Notes: generated from the sequence alone by a model not told the origin. A stretch of DNA of 64,000 bases from Alteribacter lacisalsi (GCF_003226345.1 NZ_PDOF01000003.1:310001-374000); one strand, 5' to 3'; positions 1-8,633 are shown, counted from the stretch's first letter. Translations and numbers: made by a program.

Positions 1-557
1 TTCTGGAAGTTAATCAGTGCTTCTTTTTCCCGCCCGTTTTCTGCATGTATAAATGCAATAGTATTATAAATTTTCACAGACAGGAAATCTTTTTTATTGA
101 TTAGACTATACTTTTCCCCTAGTAATTCCTTCAAGTTGATCAGCGTTTCTTCCTCATCTGACAGTTTAAGATGATAGGTACTTACTGCCCGATACCACTT
201 TAGATAAAGATAGAACCACGAACCTCCAGTACCCTCTTTGACTGACTCGGACTCCTTATCCACCAATTGATAAATGTCCCTGTACTTCTGTTCCACAGTT
301 AACTTTTCAATCGTTTGAATCACTCGGTTTATATGATCAGGATCCTTATCTTCGATTAAATACTGGAGGAAATAATCTACCGATTTATTTAATTTAAGAG
401 AAAAATAAAAAAGATTTTCAAGAGTCGGACTCACTTCCCCCTTTTCAATCACACTCAGAGCGGGTTGCGAACAAATACCTTTAGCCAGTTCGGCCTGAGT
501 GAAATTCATTTTTTTACGCTGATTTGCAATCTCAAGACCCAGTTCTTCTGCCCCCAT
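1..557 (-). CDS. PlcR-like XRE/TPR quorum-sensing regulator (partial, 3' end off window)
   Basis: Only the first ~185 codons are inside the window; the gene continues past the left edge. ATG at 557..555 opens a frame with an XRE-type helix-turn-helix at about residues 8-62 (TQAELAKGICSQPALS, then VIEKGEVSPTLENL), followed by helical sequence that looks like TPR repeats (for example IYNTIAFIHAENG near residue 165). From memory, start, HTH spacing and the first TPR section resemble PlcR of the Bacillus cereus group, a member of the RNPP family that binds a re-imported peptide through its TPRs and then activates promoters. The divergent neighbour encodes a PapR-like peptide, which supports that assignment over a generic XRE regulator. 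In B. cereus the peptide gene is downstream in the same direction; here it is divergent. The C-terminal peptide-binding repeats cannot be seen. Confidence 0.8.
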   Translation of the reverse strand, partial: MGAEELGLEIANQRKKMNFTQAELAKGICSQPALSVIEKGEVSPTLENLFYFSLKLNKSVDYFLQYLIEDKDPDHINRVIQTIEKLTVEQKYRDIYQLVDKESESVKEGTGGSWFYLYLKWYRAVSTYHLKLSDEEETLINLKELLGEKYSLINKKDFLSVKIYNTIAFIHAENGREKEALINFQ

Positions 558-629
558 AGTACGCCAACTTTCTTATTTTCTATTTTTTACCTTTCCATCA
601 TAACCTAAAAGTTCTACAAAAACAGAAAA

Positions 630-647
630 ATATAAATCTTTTTATAT
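630..647. promoter_or_regulatory. Perfect palindrome resembling a PlcR box
   Basis: ATATAAA-TCTT-TTTATAT is a perfect 7+4+7 inverted repeat between the divergent regulator and signal-peptide genes. Its core (631-646) fits the 16-base PlcR box TATGNANNNNTNCATA at every fixed position except one symmetric pair (G to A and C to T). It lies about 90 bases before the peptide start and 75 before the regulator start, so it could serve both. The operator role is inferred from position and symmetry. Confidence 0.5.
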
Positions 648-735
648 CTGGTTTCATTCTTTTGTTAGCGCCTTTATCATAGTCACTAATCACAAACACA
701 TAATAGAAATTTATTCTCTTTCGGAGGTGAGAAAT

Positions 736-882
736 TTGAAAAAACTATGTCATATCGTCACGGCCTTATCCATCTCGGTCTTGACCATTCTTGGGAGCCT
801 CATTTTTCACTCTTCCGAAGTAACAAAAGTTCTAGTCAGTGACGATGTCAACAAACCTTATGACCTGCCTTATGAACCCTAA
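736..882 (+). CDS. PapR-like secreted signalling pro-peptide (48 aa)
   Basis: A TTG start at 736 sits six bases after the strong ribosome binding site GGAGGTGA. The 48-residue product begins MKKLCHIV, has a hydrophobic export segment (about residues 5-25), a charged linker, and ends in YDLPYEP. PapR of the B. cereus group, as I recall it, is also a 48-residue exported pro-peptide with a C-terminal heptapeptide of the form xDLPFEx. Length, export signal, C-terminal motif and divergent placement from a PlcR-like regulator all agree. Expected role: exported, trimmed to a C-terminal peptide of 5-7 residues, re-imported by an oligopeptide permease and bound by the regulator. It precedes the secreted-protein gene at 927 by 44 bases and probably shares its transcript. 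The unusual residues are Tyr in place of Phe and the terminal Pro. Confidence 0.8.
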   Translation: MKKLCHIVTALSISVLTILGSLIFHSSEVTKVLVSDDVNKPYDLPYEP

Positions 883-926
883 AACAGATCCAGTTCAATT
901 TTCAAAATCCTAGAGGAGGCGTTAGA

Positions 927-1745
927 ATGTTAACCAAACTAAAATATGTAATGATGGTGGCTTTGTTTGCCATGGCGTTTCAAGCTGTATTGCCGGCGGT
1001 TACTGTTGCAAATGGCCCCAGCACAGAGGAAAATTCTCTGTCCGAAATGACAGCTGAAGAAAAAGAAAAGGTGGAAGCATCTGTTGAAAGCCCTTCGTTT
1101 ACAAATATGACAGAGCTTTCTGCCGATAACCAAAGACTAGTTGAGGAAGTAAGTGAAAATCCGGATGTGCATCTTGAAAAGGCCGCTTATGTGAATGGTG
1201 AAGAAATTATTATTTATAGCACACCTGACTCTGACGTAAAAGTGGCATCAACTGAAGGTTATGCGGAGGTTGTTGAACAAATTGATGAAAAAACATTCCT
1301 CATTAATGGTGAACGCCATACAGTAGAGCATAAAAATAAAGATGTTAAAAAGGATTCGTCTGCTTCCGATGAGAATGTTGCTCCTCTCAGCAGCTGGACA
1401 GAAATTTCCAACCCCGGCGGCCCGTGGGTTTCAGTGAGTACCGGATGGACGGATCTTCATTTTAATAATGCGATTGGCACCTATTCCACTGGTACTCTTG
1501 CCATAATTATAGGTTCACTTGTTCCGAGTGTATGGGGACTAGTGGTAGGCATCGGAGTTGCTTCAATGCTGATTTCCTCCAATTTTACTAACTCCAGTGC
1601 AGCAAAGGTGTACAGAGTAAATTATGAACACGGAGATGCTCCTCAGGTTTATCGCCAGACCAGTTTTCATTCTTATGCTGTCTGGGAAGGTCAGGATCAC
1701 TTTCTCGGAATTGACCGAGAATACTATTCATGGTCACCACTTTAA
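927..1745 (+). CDS. Secreted protein of unknown function with a hydrophobic C-terminal segment
   Basis: 272 residues with ribosome binding site AGAGGAGG before the ATG. A signal peptide covers about residues 1-28 (cleavage near AVTVANG). Residues 30-150 are acidic and soluble, possibly a pro-region. After a SSWTEISNPGGPW stretch comes a Gly-rich hydrophobic segment at about 185-215 (TGTLAIIIGSLVPSVWGLVV, then GIGVASML), then a polar, aromatic tail. I do not recognise the family. The exported pro-region followed by a GxxxG-like hydrophobic hairpin recalls secreted bacteriocins or pore-forming peptides, but this is only a resemblance. It lies directly behind the PapR-like gene with no terminator between, so it is probably a quorum-controlled exported factor. 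A terminator follows the stop codon. Confidence 0.6.
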   Translation: MLTKLKYVMMVALFAMAFQAVLPAVTVANGPSTEENSLSEMTAEEKEKVEASVESPSFTNMTELSADNQRLVEEVSENPDVHLEKAAYVNGEEIIIYSTPDSDVKVASTEGYAEVVEQIDEKTFLINGERHTVEHKNKDVKKDSSASDENVAPLSSWTEISNPGGPWVSVSTGWTDLHFNNAIGTYSTGTLAIIIGSLVPSVWGLVVGIGVASMLISSNFTNSSAAKVYRVNYEHGDAPQVYRQTSFHSYAVWEGQDHFLGIDREYYSWSPL

Positions 1746-1753
1746 GTTGACGA

Positions 1754-1784
1754 AAGACTGCCTTTAGGGGCAGTCTTATTTTTT
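1754..1784 (+). terminator. Rho-independent terminator after the secreted-protein gene
   Basis: Stem AAGACTGCC (1754-1762) pairs exactly with GGCAGTCTT (1769-1777) around a six-base loop, followed by a T-rich tail. It closes the signal peptide/secreted protein unit. Confidence 0.9.
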
Positions 1785-1800
1785 AGAGTGGGCTTAAGAC

Positions 1801-2013
1801 CAAAAGATCACTAGAACTACTCCCGGGGGAAATATTGCAGCCGGATATTGGACTCCACTCGCCACGATGGAGGGCTGGATGAACAGCTCCGGCCACCGCG
1901 ACAACCTCCTTCGCCCGCACTATATTTACATGGGTGCAGGATACGTGGCACGGGGCGACTCCGGCTCCCCATCCCCCACCTACTGGACACAGATGCTCAG
2001 CAGCAGAATGTAA
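1801..2013 (+). pseudogene. C-terminal relic of a CAP/SCP-domain (YkwD-like) secreted protein
   Basis: The frame ending at TAA 2011-2013 reads GGNIAAGYWTP, then EGWMNSSGHRDNLL and a final YWTQMLSSRM. These match the C-terminal half of bacterial CAP domains (ENIAAGY, WMNSPGHRxNIL, YWTQ). No start codon, signal peptide or N-terminal half is present; stops lie in frame at 1765 and 1795. The piece is more GC-rich than the gene before it. It is a truncated remnant, perhaps left by rearrangement at the adjacent repeat. Confidence 0.7.
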
Positions 2014-2023
2014 AGCGGGCATG

Positions 2024-2184
2024 TGAATTGGGGACGGTTCTTTATTAACATGTCTTAATAAACATCTAAATAACCCAGCCCGACACTAATATGTCGGGCT
2101 GGGTTATTGTCGTAGTCATTTATAGGTTTACAGATGCCCTTCCCATTTCGGGCTAAATGCCACGTGAGAACCGTCCCCACTTTA
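2024..2184. repeat. GGGGACGGTTC-bounded repeat with central hairpin (copy 1)
   Basis: Ends are inverted copies of GGGGACGGTTCT (about 2029-2041) and AGAACCGTCCCCA (2167-2179). In the middle a perfect hairpin AACCCAGCCCGACA (2072-2085) / TGTCGGGCTGGGTT (2092-2105) is followed by TATTGT. The whole element is closely similar to 9502-9710. It overlaps the last codons of the tctA-like gene and may act as its 3' hairpin. No protein is encoded. Confidence 0.85.
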
Positions 2185-3663
2185 CACTTTCTTTTTCTTC
2201 ATCAGGGCGCTGATAAGTGGAACCAGAAGGGCGAGTACGGCCAGTCCTATGAGGGTGGCGCTGATCGGTCGGGTCAAAAAGATGGTAATATCGCCGTTTG
2301 ACATGAGCAGCGCTCTTCTGAATTCCACTTCCGCGATTGGCCCCAGCACCACACCGAGAATAATCGCTGCCAGTGGGAATTTCAGTTTATCAAAATAGTA
2401 GCCTATGATCCCGAACAGGAGCATAATCCAGATATCAAAGACAGAGTTCCGTACCGCGTAGGTACCTATGATACAGAAAATGATAATAAACGGTCCCAGC
2501 GCAGTGTAAGGAACTTTCATAATCTTTGAAAAAAGGCTGATAAACGGTTTGGCAAACACAATAATCAAAACGTTTACTAGCAAAAGAGCAATAAAGATCG
2601 TATAAACAAGTGACGGTTCGTTCGTCATCAGCATTGGTCCCGGCTGCAGTCCGTGCATAATAAAGGCACCGAGAATAACAGCCGTGGTTGCACTTCCCGG
2701 AATCCCCAGCGAAAGCAGGGGAACCATGGCCCCCATGGCAGCCGCATTATTACCTGATTCAGGTGCGGCAATCCCTTCCGGTACCCCTGTACCGAACTGT
2801 TCGGGATTTTTCGACCAGCGTGTAGCCTCACTGTAGCTGAGCATTGCTGCTGTGGTCGCACCAACACCAGGCAGAATACCGACTGACATTCCGAGCAGGG
2901 ACGAACGTAGAATCGTATATTTTACACGGCTGATAATTTCCTTATCAAACACCTTTGTTTTCACTTTTTTCATTTCCTGTTTGATTGTGTGATCCTCTTT
3001 GCTTCTCCGCATGACCTCGGAGATGGCAAACAAACCGATCAGTACAGGAATAAAATCAATACCGCTTACGAGATAAAGAGAGTCAAAGGTGAAACGCTGG
3101 GATCCTGACAGCGGATCCATTCCGACAGAGGCAATGAATAAACCAAATGCCACCCCGATAAAACCGAGAATCAGCTTCCCGCCGCTTAGGGAGACAACGA
3201 CAGTTAAACCGAGAACCGCGAGCGCAAAGTACTCAGGTGAGGAAAAATTCAGGGCAAACGCCGCAAGTAGCGGTGTGAGTGTGATTAAAAACAGTGTTCC
3301 GATGATTCCACCCATTGCGGAACTGAAAATACCAATGCCCAGTGCCTTCCCGGCGAGCCCTTTCTGTGTCATCGGATAGCCGTCCAGAACGGTGGCCACC
3401 GCCTCAGGCGTACCCGGCGTCCGGAACAGAATGGCACTGATCAGGCCTGAAAAGACAGAGGCTGCATAGATCGTGGTGAGCAGGATAAAAGCTGGAATCG
3501 GCCCGAGACCATAGGAAATCGGCAACAGGATAATAACCAGCATCGTCCCGCTGATTCCAGGTAAAGCCCCGCCGAGAAAACCAACAAACAAAGCCAGTAA
3601 CAGAATAAGCAGGTGGATAGGCTGTATGATGTTCTCTAAACCCAAGAGTATGCCTTCTATCAT
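2182..3663 (-). CDS. tctA: Tripartite tricarboxylate transporter large permease, TctA family
   Basis: 493 residues, the usual TctA length, almost entirely membrane-spanning (about 11-12 segments). Family features seen: N-terminal LGGALPGISGTMLVIILLP, a second Gly/Pro-rich loop GILPGVGATTAAMLSYSEA and the following PEGIAAPESGNNAAAMGAMV, a hallmark of TctA. It forms the inner-membrane channel of a secondary, periplasmic-binding-protein-dependent carboxylate importer with TctB and TctC, encoded just upstream in the same operon (30-base gap). In this operon the substrate is probably a four-carbon sugar acid, because sugar-acid kinase and dehydrogenase genes follow the same promoter. The stop codon lies within the copy-1 repeat. 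Confidence 0.93.
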   Translation of the reverse strand: MIEGILLGLENIIQPIHLLILLLALFVGFLGGALPGISGTMLVIILLPISYGLGPIPAFILLTTIYAASVFSGLISAILFRTPGTPEAVATVLDGYPMTQKGLAGKALGIGIFSSAMGGIIGTLFLITLTPLLAAFALNFSSPEYFALAVLGLTVVVSLSGGKLILGFIGVAFGLFIASVGMDPLSGSQRFTFDSLYLVSGIDFIPVLIGLFAISEVMRRSKEDHTIKQEMKKVKTKVFDKEIISRVKYTILRSSLLGMSVGILPGVGATTAAMLSYSEATRWSKNPEQFGTGVPEGIAAPESGNNAAAMGAMVPLLSLGIPGSATTAVILGAFIMHGLQPGPMLMTNEPSLVYTIFIALLLVNVLIIVFAKPFISLFSKIMKVPYTALGPFIIIFCIIGTYAVRNSVFDIWIMLLFGIIGYYFDKLKFPLAAIILGVVLGPIAEVEFRRALLMSNGDITIFLTRPISATLIGLAVLALLVPLISALMKKKKV

Positions 3664-3693
3664 CTTGACTCCACCTTTCTAGGAAAATACATA

Positions 3694-4236
3694 CTAATAG
3701 ATCAGGAAACTGATAGACCGGAAGACGCCAGTTCCCCTTGGAAAAGGAATGTTTAATACGTGAATAAATACAAGAATAATAGCGACATTACTGGCAAGTG
3801 AAATGATCGCAACTTTCACTATTTTCCCCATCCCGAGCAGCCAGGCGATAAAAAAGAATAAAAGCGGCGTCACTACGACAAAGCCGAGTATGGGAAGGAG
3901 CATAATATAAACGGCGATGGCTGCAAGAATGTAAAAATGCCGGTATTTGAGGCTTAACGTTCCTGCCGACTTGCCTGGAGAGACAGTTTCTGTCTGTTCC
4001 TCTGTTTTATCTGTTTCTGCAGCATCAGCAGTTCCTTTTTTCATCACCCAGACTTCCTTTACGAGCAGGATGATGCCCATCACCAGCATGAAAGTCAGTA
4101 CCATGATTGCCCACCCGGCAGGACCCACTGTGCCCGGGTTGGCTCTTGACGGCATCTGAAAAGCCTGAACGAGAAAGAAGGACGCAAATAAAATTGTGAT
4201 TACAGCAAGGATGATATTGGCTTTCATTTTCCCCAC
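3694..4236 (-). CDS. tctB: Tripartite tricarboxylate transporter small permease, TctB family
   Basis: 180 residues with four predicted membrane helices: one at the N-terminus (ANIILAVITILFASFFLVQA), one near 40-60, and two after an acidic cytoplasmic loop (DAAETDKTEEQTET), the normal TctB layout. It is the small membrane subunit that pairs with TctA. Its start is GTGGGGAAAATGAAAGC-like on the minus strand, with the ATG preceded by AAGGAGTGGGG. A hairpin separates it from the binding-protein gene upstream, as expected when the binding protein is made in excess. Confidence 0.88.
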   Translation of the reverse strand: MGKMKANIILAVITILFASFFLVQAFQMPSRANPGTVGPAGWAIMVLTFMLVMGIILLVKEVWVMKKGTADAAETDKTEEQTETVSPGKSAGTLSLKYRHFYILAAIAVYIMLLPILGFVVVTPLLFFFIAWLLGMGKIVKVAIISLASNVAIILVFIHVLNIPFPRGTGVFRSISFLIY

Positions 4237-4245
4237 TCCTTACAG

Positions 4246-4272
4246 AAAGGAGGAGTTCTGGCCTCCTCCTTT
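4246..4272 (-). other. Intercistronic hairpin between binding-protein and permease genes
   Basis: AAAGGAGGAG (4246-4255) pairs exactly with CTCCTCCTTT (4263-4272). It has no T-run, so it is more likely an mRNA-stabilising or attenuating stem than a full terminator. It is close enough to the tctB ribosome binding site to affect its initiation. Confidence 0.7.
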
Positions 4273-4287
4273 CCAACTGTCATGTGT

Positions 4288-5289
4288 TTACTCGCCTTCA
4301 ATTTCGGCAATAATTTCTTCGTAGATTTCAATGTCTTCTTCTAATTTCTGCTTGAAGTCTTCTGCGCCCATCCATCCGTCACGAAGATCAAGGTAGTTAT
4401 TTGCTGCGTATTCCTGGTAAGTTTCCGTTTCCATTGCCTGACGGGCAGCATCTTCAAGTTTTTCAATGATCGCTTCCGGTGTATCGGCAGGGGCCATGAG
4501 ATACCGCTCCACACCATCAGTCAGATCCCAGCCCTGTTCGACAGTCGTCGGTACATCTTCAAAGTCATCGAGACGCTCTTCGGAGAAGAATACAAGCGGC
4601 TGAAAATCGCCTGACTCGATATAGGAAACCGTTGGACCTACTTCCTCAAGAATAGCATCAAGATGTCCCCCGAGAAGACCGGAGTGCATCTGGCCTGCCC
4701 CTTCCATCGGAATATAGTTCATATCCGTACCGGTCGCATTAATAAACCGTCTTGCCGTAATTTCATCGATCCCCATTGTACCTACGGCCCCCAGATTCAC
4801 TTCACCGGGATTCTCTTCGGCGTAAGCCACCAGATCTTCAATCGAGTCGAACTCGTCACTCAGTACCTGAATGGCATAGATATCACTCTGAATCCGGGCA
4901 ATTGGAACGACCTGGTCAAGACCGTAACTGTTTGTGCCTGCTGCTGTCGTAACAGCAAAGGCTGAATCCCCAATCAGCGTATAACCGTCTCCCTGGTTCT
5001 GCTGCATTGCATTCTGCATGGCAACTACACCGGATCCCCCTTCCTGATTGATGATGTTGAAGTTTCCATCAATAATGTCTTCCATTTCATTCGTGATGGT
5101 GCGAACGAAGTTATCCGTTCCGCCACCCGGTCCATGGCCAACATAAACCTCGATTTCCCTTTCCGGATACGAATCGGCAGCATCTTCCGTTGCTCCATCT
5201 GTCTCTGCTCCCCCACAGGCTGTAAGAACAGCAGCACCCATGGCAACGCTTACAAAAACTGACTTTTTCTTATCAAGCATCTTCTTCAT
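4288..5289 (-). CDS. tctC: Tripartite tricarboxylate transporter substrate-binding lipoprotein, TctC (BUG) family
   Basis: 333 residues. N-terminus has a Lys-rich signal with lipobox LTAC, Cys about residue 25, so it should be lipid-anchored outside the cell. The mature part begins with an acidic linker, then YPEREIEVYVGHGPGGGTDN, the beta-strand and Gly-rich loop typical of BUG proteins, and GAVGTMGIDEITARR and GLLGGHLDAI further on. It captures a carboxylate for TctAB. The very acidic surface fits a haloalkaliphile. First transporter gene of the operon, 13 bases after the second PdxA-like gene; a hairpin follows it. Substrate is not readable from sequence; neighbours suggest threonate, erythronate or a related tetronate. 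Confidence 0.9.
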   Translation of the reverse strand: MKKMLDKKKSVFVSVAMGAAVLTACGGAETDGATEDAADSYPEREIEVYVGHGPGGGTDNFVRTITNEMEDIIDGNFNIINQEGGSGVVAMQNAMQQNQGDGYTLIGDSAFAVTTAAGTNSYGLDQVVPIARIQSDIYAIQVLSDEFDSIEDLVAYAEENPGEVNLGAVGTMGIDEITARRFINATGTDMNYIPMEGAGQMHSGLLGGHLDAILEEVGPTVSYIESGDFQPLVFFSEERLDDFEDVPTTVEQGWDLTDGVERYLMAPADTPEAIIEKLEDAARQAMETETYQEYAANNYLDLRDGWMGAEDFKQKLEEDIEIYEEIIAEIEGE

Positions 5290-5302
5290 GATAAATCCCC
5301 CT

Positions 5303-6316
5303 TTAGATTTTCACTTTTCTATCAGATGACATCCTTAAAACCATTCTGAACGCTGCATTCGTAGCACCAGGATCCGCTTTACCCTTGCCGGCAATATCAA
5401 ATGCCGTACCGTGGGCAGGCGTTGTGAGTGTCACGGGAAGCCCCCCGCTCATCGTCACGCCCCGGTTAAATCCGAGCATTTTCATCCCTGTCTGAGCCTG
5501 GTCGTGGTACATGGCAAGCAGACAGTCAAACGGGTCCTTGTTCAGTCTCAGGAACAGTGTATCTGCAGGGTAAGGACCTTCCACCCGGTATCCTTTGCTC
5601 TTCATGGTTTCGATCGCCGGAATTATCGTATCGATCTCTTCGGTACCGATCATGCCGCCTTCCCCTGCATGGGGATTGAGAGCGGATACAACAATTTTAG
5701 GATTGGCGATGCCCGCCTTTTTCAGTGTGTCATGCGCAAAGGCGATACGCTGTTCGACTTTCTCCCTGGTGATGTTTTTACTGACATCCTTTATTGGAAT
5801 ATGGGACGTTAACCGGGTCACCCACAAATCATCCATCACATTGATTTCACTGAACCCTTCTTTGCATTCGAGCAGCTCTGCAAAGTAATGCAGCTCGTCC
5901 TGAAAATGATGGCCGCCCCGGTGAAGGGCCTCCTTATTCAACGGGGCGTACATCACACCGTCGATTTTCTTTTCTTTTGCCAGTTTAAGAATGAAAGCAA
6001 GTGTCTCTCCTGTCATTTTTCCGGAATGAGGGGACAGCGTGCCAACCTCGTAATCTTCCGGACTTAAATTCTTCAGATCCTGAAAGTAAATCACCCCGCT
6101 GTTGTGTTTCACTTCCTCGAAGCTTTCCACTTCTGTGACCTTCAGCTTCATCCCGGCAAACTCTTCCCCCTGCCGGAGAACTCTCTTATCTCCGGCAAGG
6201 AACCAGGTGGCAGCTTCTAAAATCTCCTGATTCTGAAGGGATTTCACCACCAGTTCGGATCCAATTCCCGTAGCATCACCCAGTGTAATTCCAATCATCG
6301 GTTTCGTTTGTGTCAT
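5303..6316 (-). CDS. PdxA-family (PdxA2-like) 4-phospho-sugar-acid dehydrogenase, paralogue B
   Basis: 337 residues, full PdxA length. Metal and phosphate-site features are present: [29 protein letters not shown] and [15 protein letters not shown]. The N-terminal phosphate loop is GDATGIGSE rather than the GDPAGIGPE of most PdxA and of the gene upstream. Real PdxA oxidises 4-phosphohydroxythreonine in vitamin B6 synthesis; PdxA2 proteins encoded beside DUF1537 kinases oxidise 4-phospho-D-threonate or erythronate, with decarboxylation to dihydroxyacetone phosphate. The operon context favours the catabolic role. Start ATG overlaps the previous stop (ATGA), so the two paralogues are translationally coupled. 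Confidence 0.85.
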   Translation of the reverse strand: MTQTKPMIGITLGDATGIGSELVVKSLQNQEILEAATWFLAGDKRVLRQGEEFAGMKLKVTEVESFEEVKHNSGVIYFQDLKNLSPEDYEVGTLSPHSGKMTGETLAFILKLAKEKKIDGVMYAPLNKEALHRGGHHFQDELHYFAELLECKEGFSEINVMDDLWVTRLTSHIPIKDVSKNITREKVEQRIAFAHDTLKKAGIANPKIVVSALNPHAGEGGMIGTEEIDTIIPAIETMKSKGYRVEGPYPADTLFLRLNKDPFDCLLAMYHDQAQTGMKMLGFNRGVTMSGGLPVTLTTPAHGTAFDIAGKGKADPGATNAAFRMVLRMSSDRKVKI

Positions 6317-7338
6317 CGTGATCCCCCAGTTTCATTTACGGCTTTATAAAATGATCGGCTGTATTTAGCTGCAAGTTTGATGCACTCTTCCATACTCACA
6401 CTGCTGGCAATTCCTTTTCCTGCAATGTCAAATGCAGTACCGTGGTCAACCGATGTTCTGAGAAACGGAAGCCCATTCGTAATCGAAATTGTCCGCTCAA
6501 AGTCTGTCATTTTTGCGGCGATATGCCCTTGGTCGTGGTAAAGGGAAAGAACTGCTGCGTATTTATCATTAAGGGCATGATGGAAGACAGAATCTGCCGG
6601 CACTGGACCAACGGCTTTCAGACCTTCCTGGACAGCTGCCTCAATGCCGGGTCCGATTTCGTCCACTTCTTCCCGTCCAAACAGCCCGTTTTCCCCGGAG
6701 TGGGGATTCAATCCGGCAACTGCAATCAGCCTGTCCTCCACACCAAGTTTCTGAAGGGCCTCATCACAGCGGTGAAGGTAATGACGCACACGCTCTTTGG
6801 TCATTTGCCCGATGGCATCTTTCAGGGATAGGTGACGGGTGAGGAAAAAGATCCGCATGTTTCTTACCTGAAACATGGTGAGGGGATCAGTCGACCCGGT
6901 GAGTTCCTCCAGCATTTCCGTGTGTCCGATATGAGGGACTTTGGCGGCCTGCAGTGATTCTTTATTGATTGGTGTCGTCGCAATGGCAGAGACATCCCCG
7001 TTCATGGCAAGTTCAATTGACGTCTTAATATAATCGAAAGCAGCCTGTCCTGCCTGTGCCTGGACTTCCCCCATTTTCAGATTGTCTGAGTCCAGGTTGT
7101 CAAAGTTGAGAACATCGATTGTCCCAAGCTCGTACTTACCTTCTGATGGATGCTGGATTTCATTAAATTGCAGGTCCGTTTCCGTATATGTGAGGGCCTT
7201 TTCAAGTACAGCTGTATTTCCTACCACAAGCGGTGCGCAGGAATCATAGATTTCTTTACTTTTAAGTGCTTTAACCGTGATCTCAGGACCTATTCCTGCC
7301 GGATCTCCCATTGGTATTGCAATAATATCTCTTTTCAT
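6313..7338 (-). CDS. PdxA-family (PdxA2-like) 4-phospho-sugar-acid dehydrogenase, paralogue A
   Basis: 341 residues from the ATG at 7338, chosen over an upstream GTG at 7347 because AAAGGAG lies eight bases before it and the ATG overlaps the kinase stop as ATGA. Canonical family motifs are present: GDPAGIGPE near the N-terminus, [21 protein letters not shown] and [12 protein letters not shown], which carry the three metal-binding His. As part of a kinase/PdxA2 pair it should oxidise the 4-phospho tetronate made by the kinase, NAD-dependently, giving dihydroxyacetone phosphate after CO2 loss. It differs throughout from its neighbour, so this is not a recent duplication; the two may handle different stereoisomers or form a mixed dimer. 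Confidence 0.87.
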   Translation of the reverse strand: MKRDIIAIPMGDPAGIGPEITVKALKSKEIYDSCAPLVVGNTAVLEKALTYTETDLQFNEIQHPSEGKYELGTIDVLNFDNLDSDNLKMGEVQAQAGQAAFDYIKTSIELAMNGDVSAIATTPINKESLQAAKVPHIGHTEMLEELTGSTDPLTMFQVRNMRIFFLTRHLSLKDAIGQMTKERVRHYLHRCDEALQKLGVEDRLIAVAGLNPHSGENGLFGREEVDEIGPGIEAAVQEGLKAVGPVPADSVFHHALNDKYAAVLSLYHDQGHIAAKMTDFERTISITNGLPFLRTSVDHGTAFDIAGKGIASSVSMEECIKLAAKYSRSFYKAVNETGGSR

Positions 7339-8633
7339 ATGAAACACTCCTTTGTTTGATGTGTAAGACTCTGAAGAAATTCCACGCTTTTGAGTACGGT
7401 CATATTATCTCCTGCCATACCGCCCTTGGTGACGACAGGGAGGCCGTCAAATGAACCATCCAATAAATGACCGTAGGCTACGAGTGGTGATACTTCTCCC
7501 TTCAGGCTTATGCCTTTTGCACCACCTGCCTCACAAAATGAACAGGTCACGTCACCCCCGCTGAAAAAGCAGCCTTTGATCGTAAATACAGGCGAGGTGA
7601 TAAGCCGCCTCGAGATCTCTGCCAGTCCCTGCGTAATTCGTTTTGCAAGTATGGCGTCTGATGTGTTTTCTCGTTCTGCAAGCGATTTCAAATTAAGACG
7701 CTCACTGTTTTCCCTGTTTGTCGTCACAAGAATGACCGGGGCACGGTTGAAATGCTGCAGTGCTTTAGTCACTACGCGGGTCACTTCCTCCTCCCAGCTC
7801 ACAGTTAAGGAAGCAAGTTTTTCGGAATCCACGTACAACGGTTCTGTACCGGTTTCCTTCATAAAGTAGCGAAGCTGATTTCGGGTTACTTCCGTCGCGC
7901 TCCCTACGGAAACAAGGATCTGTCCGCTGTACCTGCTTCTCAAAGCCCTTACATATTCATTTGTAAGTGGACCGGGATCAGCGGGGATCAGTCGTATTCC
8001 TTTAATTCTGGCCATCGCTTGGCCCACTGTCCTGACATGCTCTTCGGTGCGGCTGTCGCAGAAGATTACTCTGCTTCCATTATCAAGCTGAGAACGAAGG
8101 AATGAAGCAAGCTGTTCAGTTCCCTGTTCAATTATGTTCAAATCGATCACTGATTCACGGTGGCTTGTCCGGATGATCTGCTGGACCTGTGAACTTAGAA
8201 GAGGGAAAACAGGATCCTTGGCCACATCGGTCTCCTCCAGCGGTACTCGATGAACGAACAGCCTGCCATCCACCACTGTCCTGCCGGAATCAGGATACGC
8301 CGGACAAACGATGACTGCGCTTTTCTCGCCCATCTCTTCCAGGAGGGTATCCAGTTCCTTGCCGATGTTTCCCCTGATTGTACTGTCAATTCGTTTTGCT
8401 ATGAGGTCGACGCCCCAGTTCCTTAAGGTCTGGGCGGCTTCTTTCACTCTTATTGCCGCTTCGCTTTTTTTACAGTATCTGCTGTCTGTGTCAATACAGA
8501 GAGCCTTTGTGTCCTCGTTAGACGGAGGGGGCGAATTCCGCATGATCGTGGTTGTCTTTATATCCTGATGCACCAGCTTGACCCCGGTTGCATTTGCGCC
8601 GGTTAAATCATCTGCAATCACACCAATTTTCAA
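7335..8633 (-). CDS. Four-carbon acid sugar kinase, DUF1537 (DtnK/OtnK) family
   Basis: 432 residues from the TTG at 8633, which follows GGAGGTG by seven bases; a longer frame from 8651 would overlap the regulator gene and skip that site. N-terminal substrate domain starts [17 protein letters not shown] with the conserved DDLTGA. The C-terminal nucleotide domain has [13 protein letters not shown] and [10 protein letters not shown], both family signatures. Members phosphorylate the 4-hydroxyl of D-threonate, D-erythronate or 3-oxo-tetronates. With two PdxA2-type dehydrogenases behind it, a threonate/erythronate kinase role is most likely. It is the first enzyme gene after the DeoR regulator gene. 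Confidence 0.88.
   Translation of the reverse strand: MKIGVIADDLTGANATGVKLVHQDIKTTTIMRNSPPPSNEDTKALCIDTDSRYCKKSEAAIRVKEAAQTLRNWGVDLIAKRIDSTIRGNIGKELDTLLEEMGEKSAVIVCPAYPDSGRTVVDGRLFVHRVPLEETDVAKDPVFPLLSSQVQQIIRTSHRESVIDLNIIEQGTEQLASFLRSQLDNGSRVIFCDSRTEEHVRTVGQAMARIKGIRLIPADPGPLTNEYVRALRSRYSGQILVSVGSATEVTRNQLRYFMKETGTEPLYVDSEKLASLTVSWEEEVTRVVTKALQHFNRAPVILVTTNRENSERLNLKSLAERENTSDAILAKRITQGLAEISRRLITSPVFTIKGCFFSGGDVTCSFCEAGGAKGISLKGEVSPLVAYGHLLDGSFDGLPVVTKGGMAGDNMTVLKSVEFLQSLTHQTKECFI

Noticed and set aside
1848-2048. 66-codon plus-strand frame over the CAP relic
   Set aside because: Different frame from the recognisable CAP motifs; runs on into the dispersed repeat.
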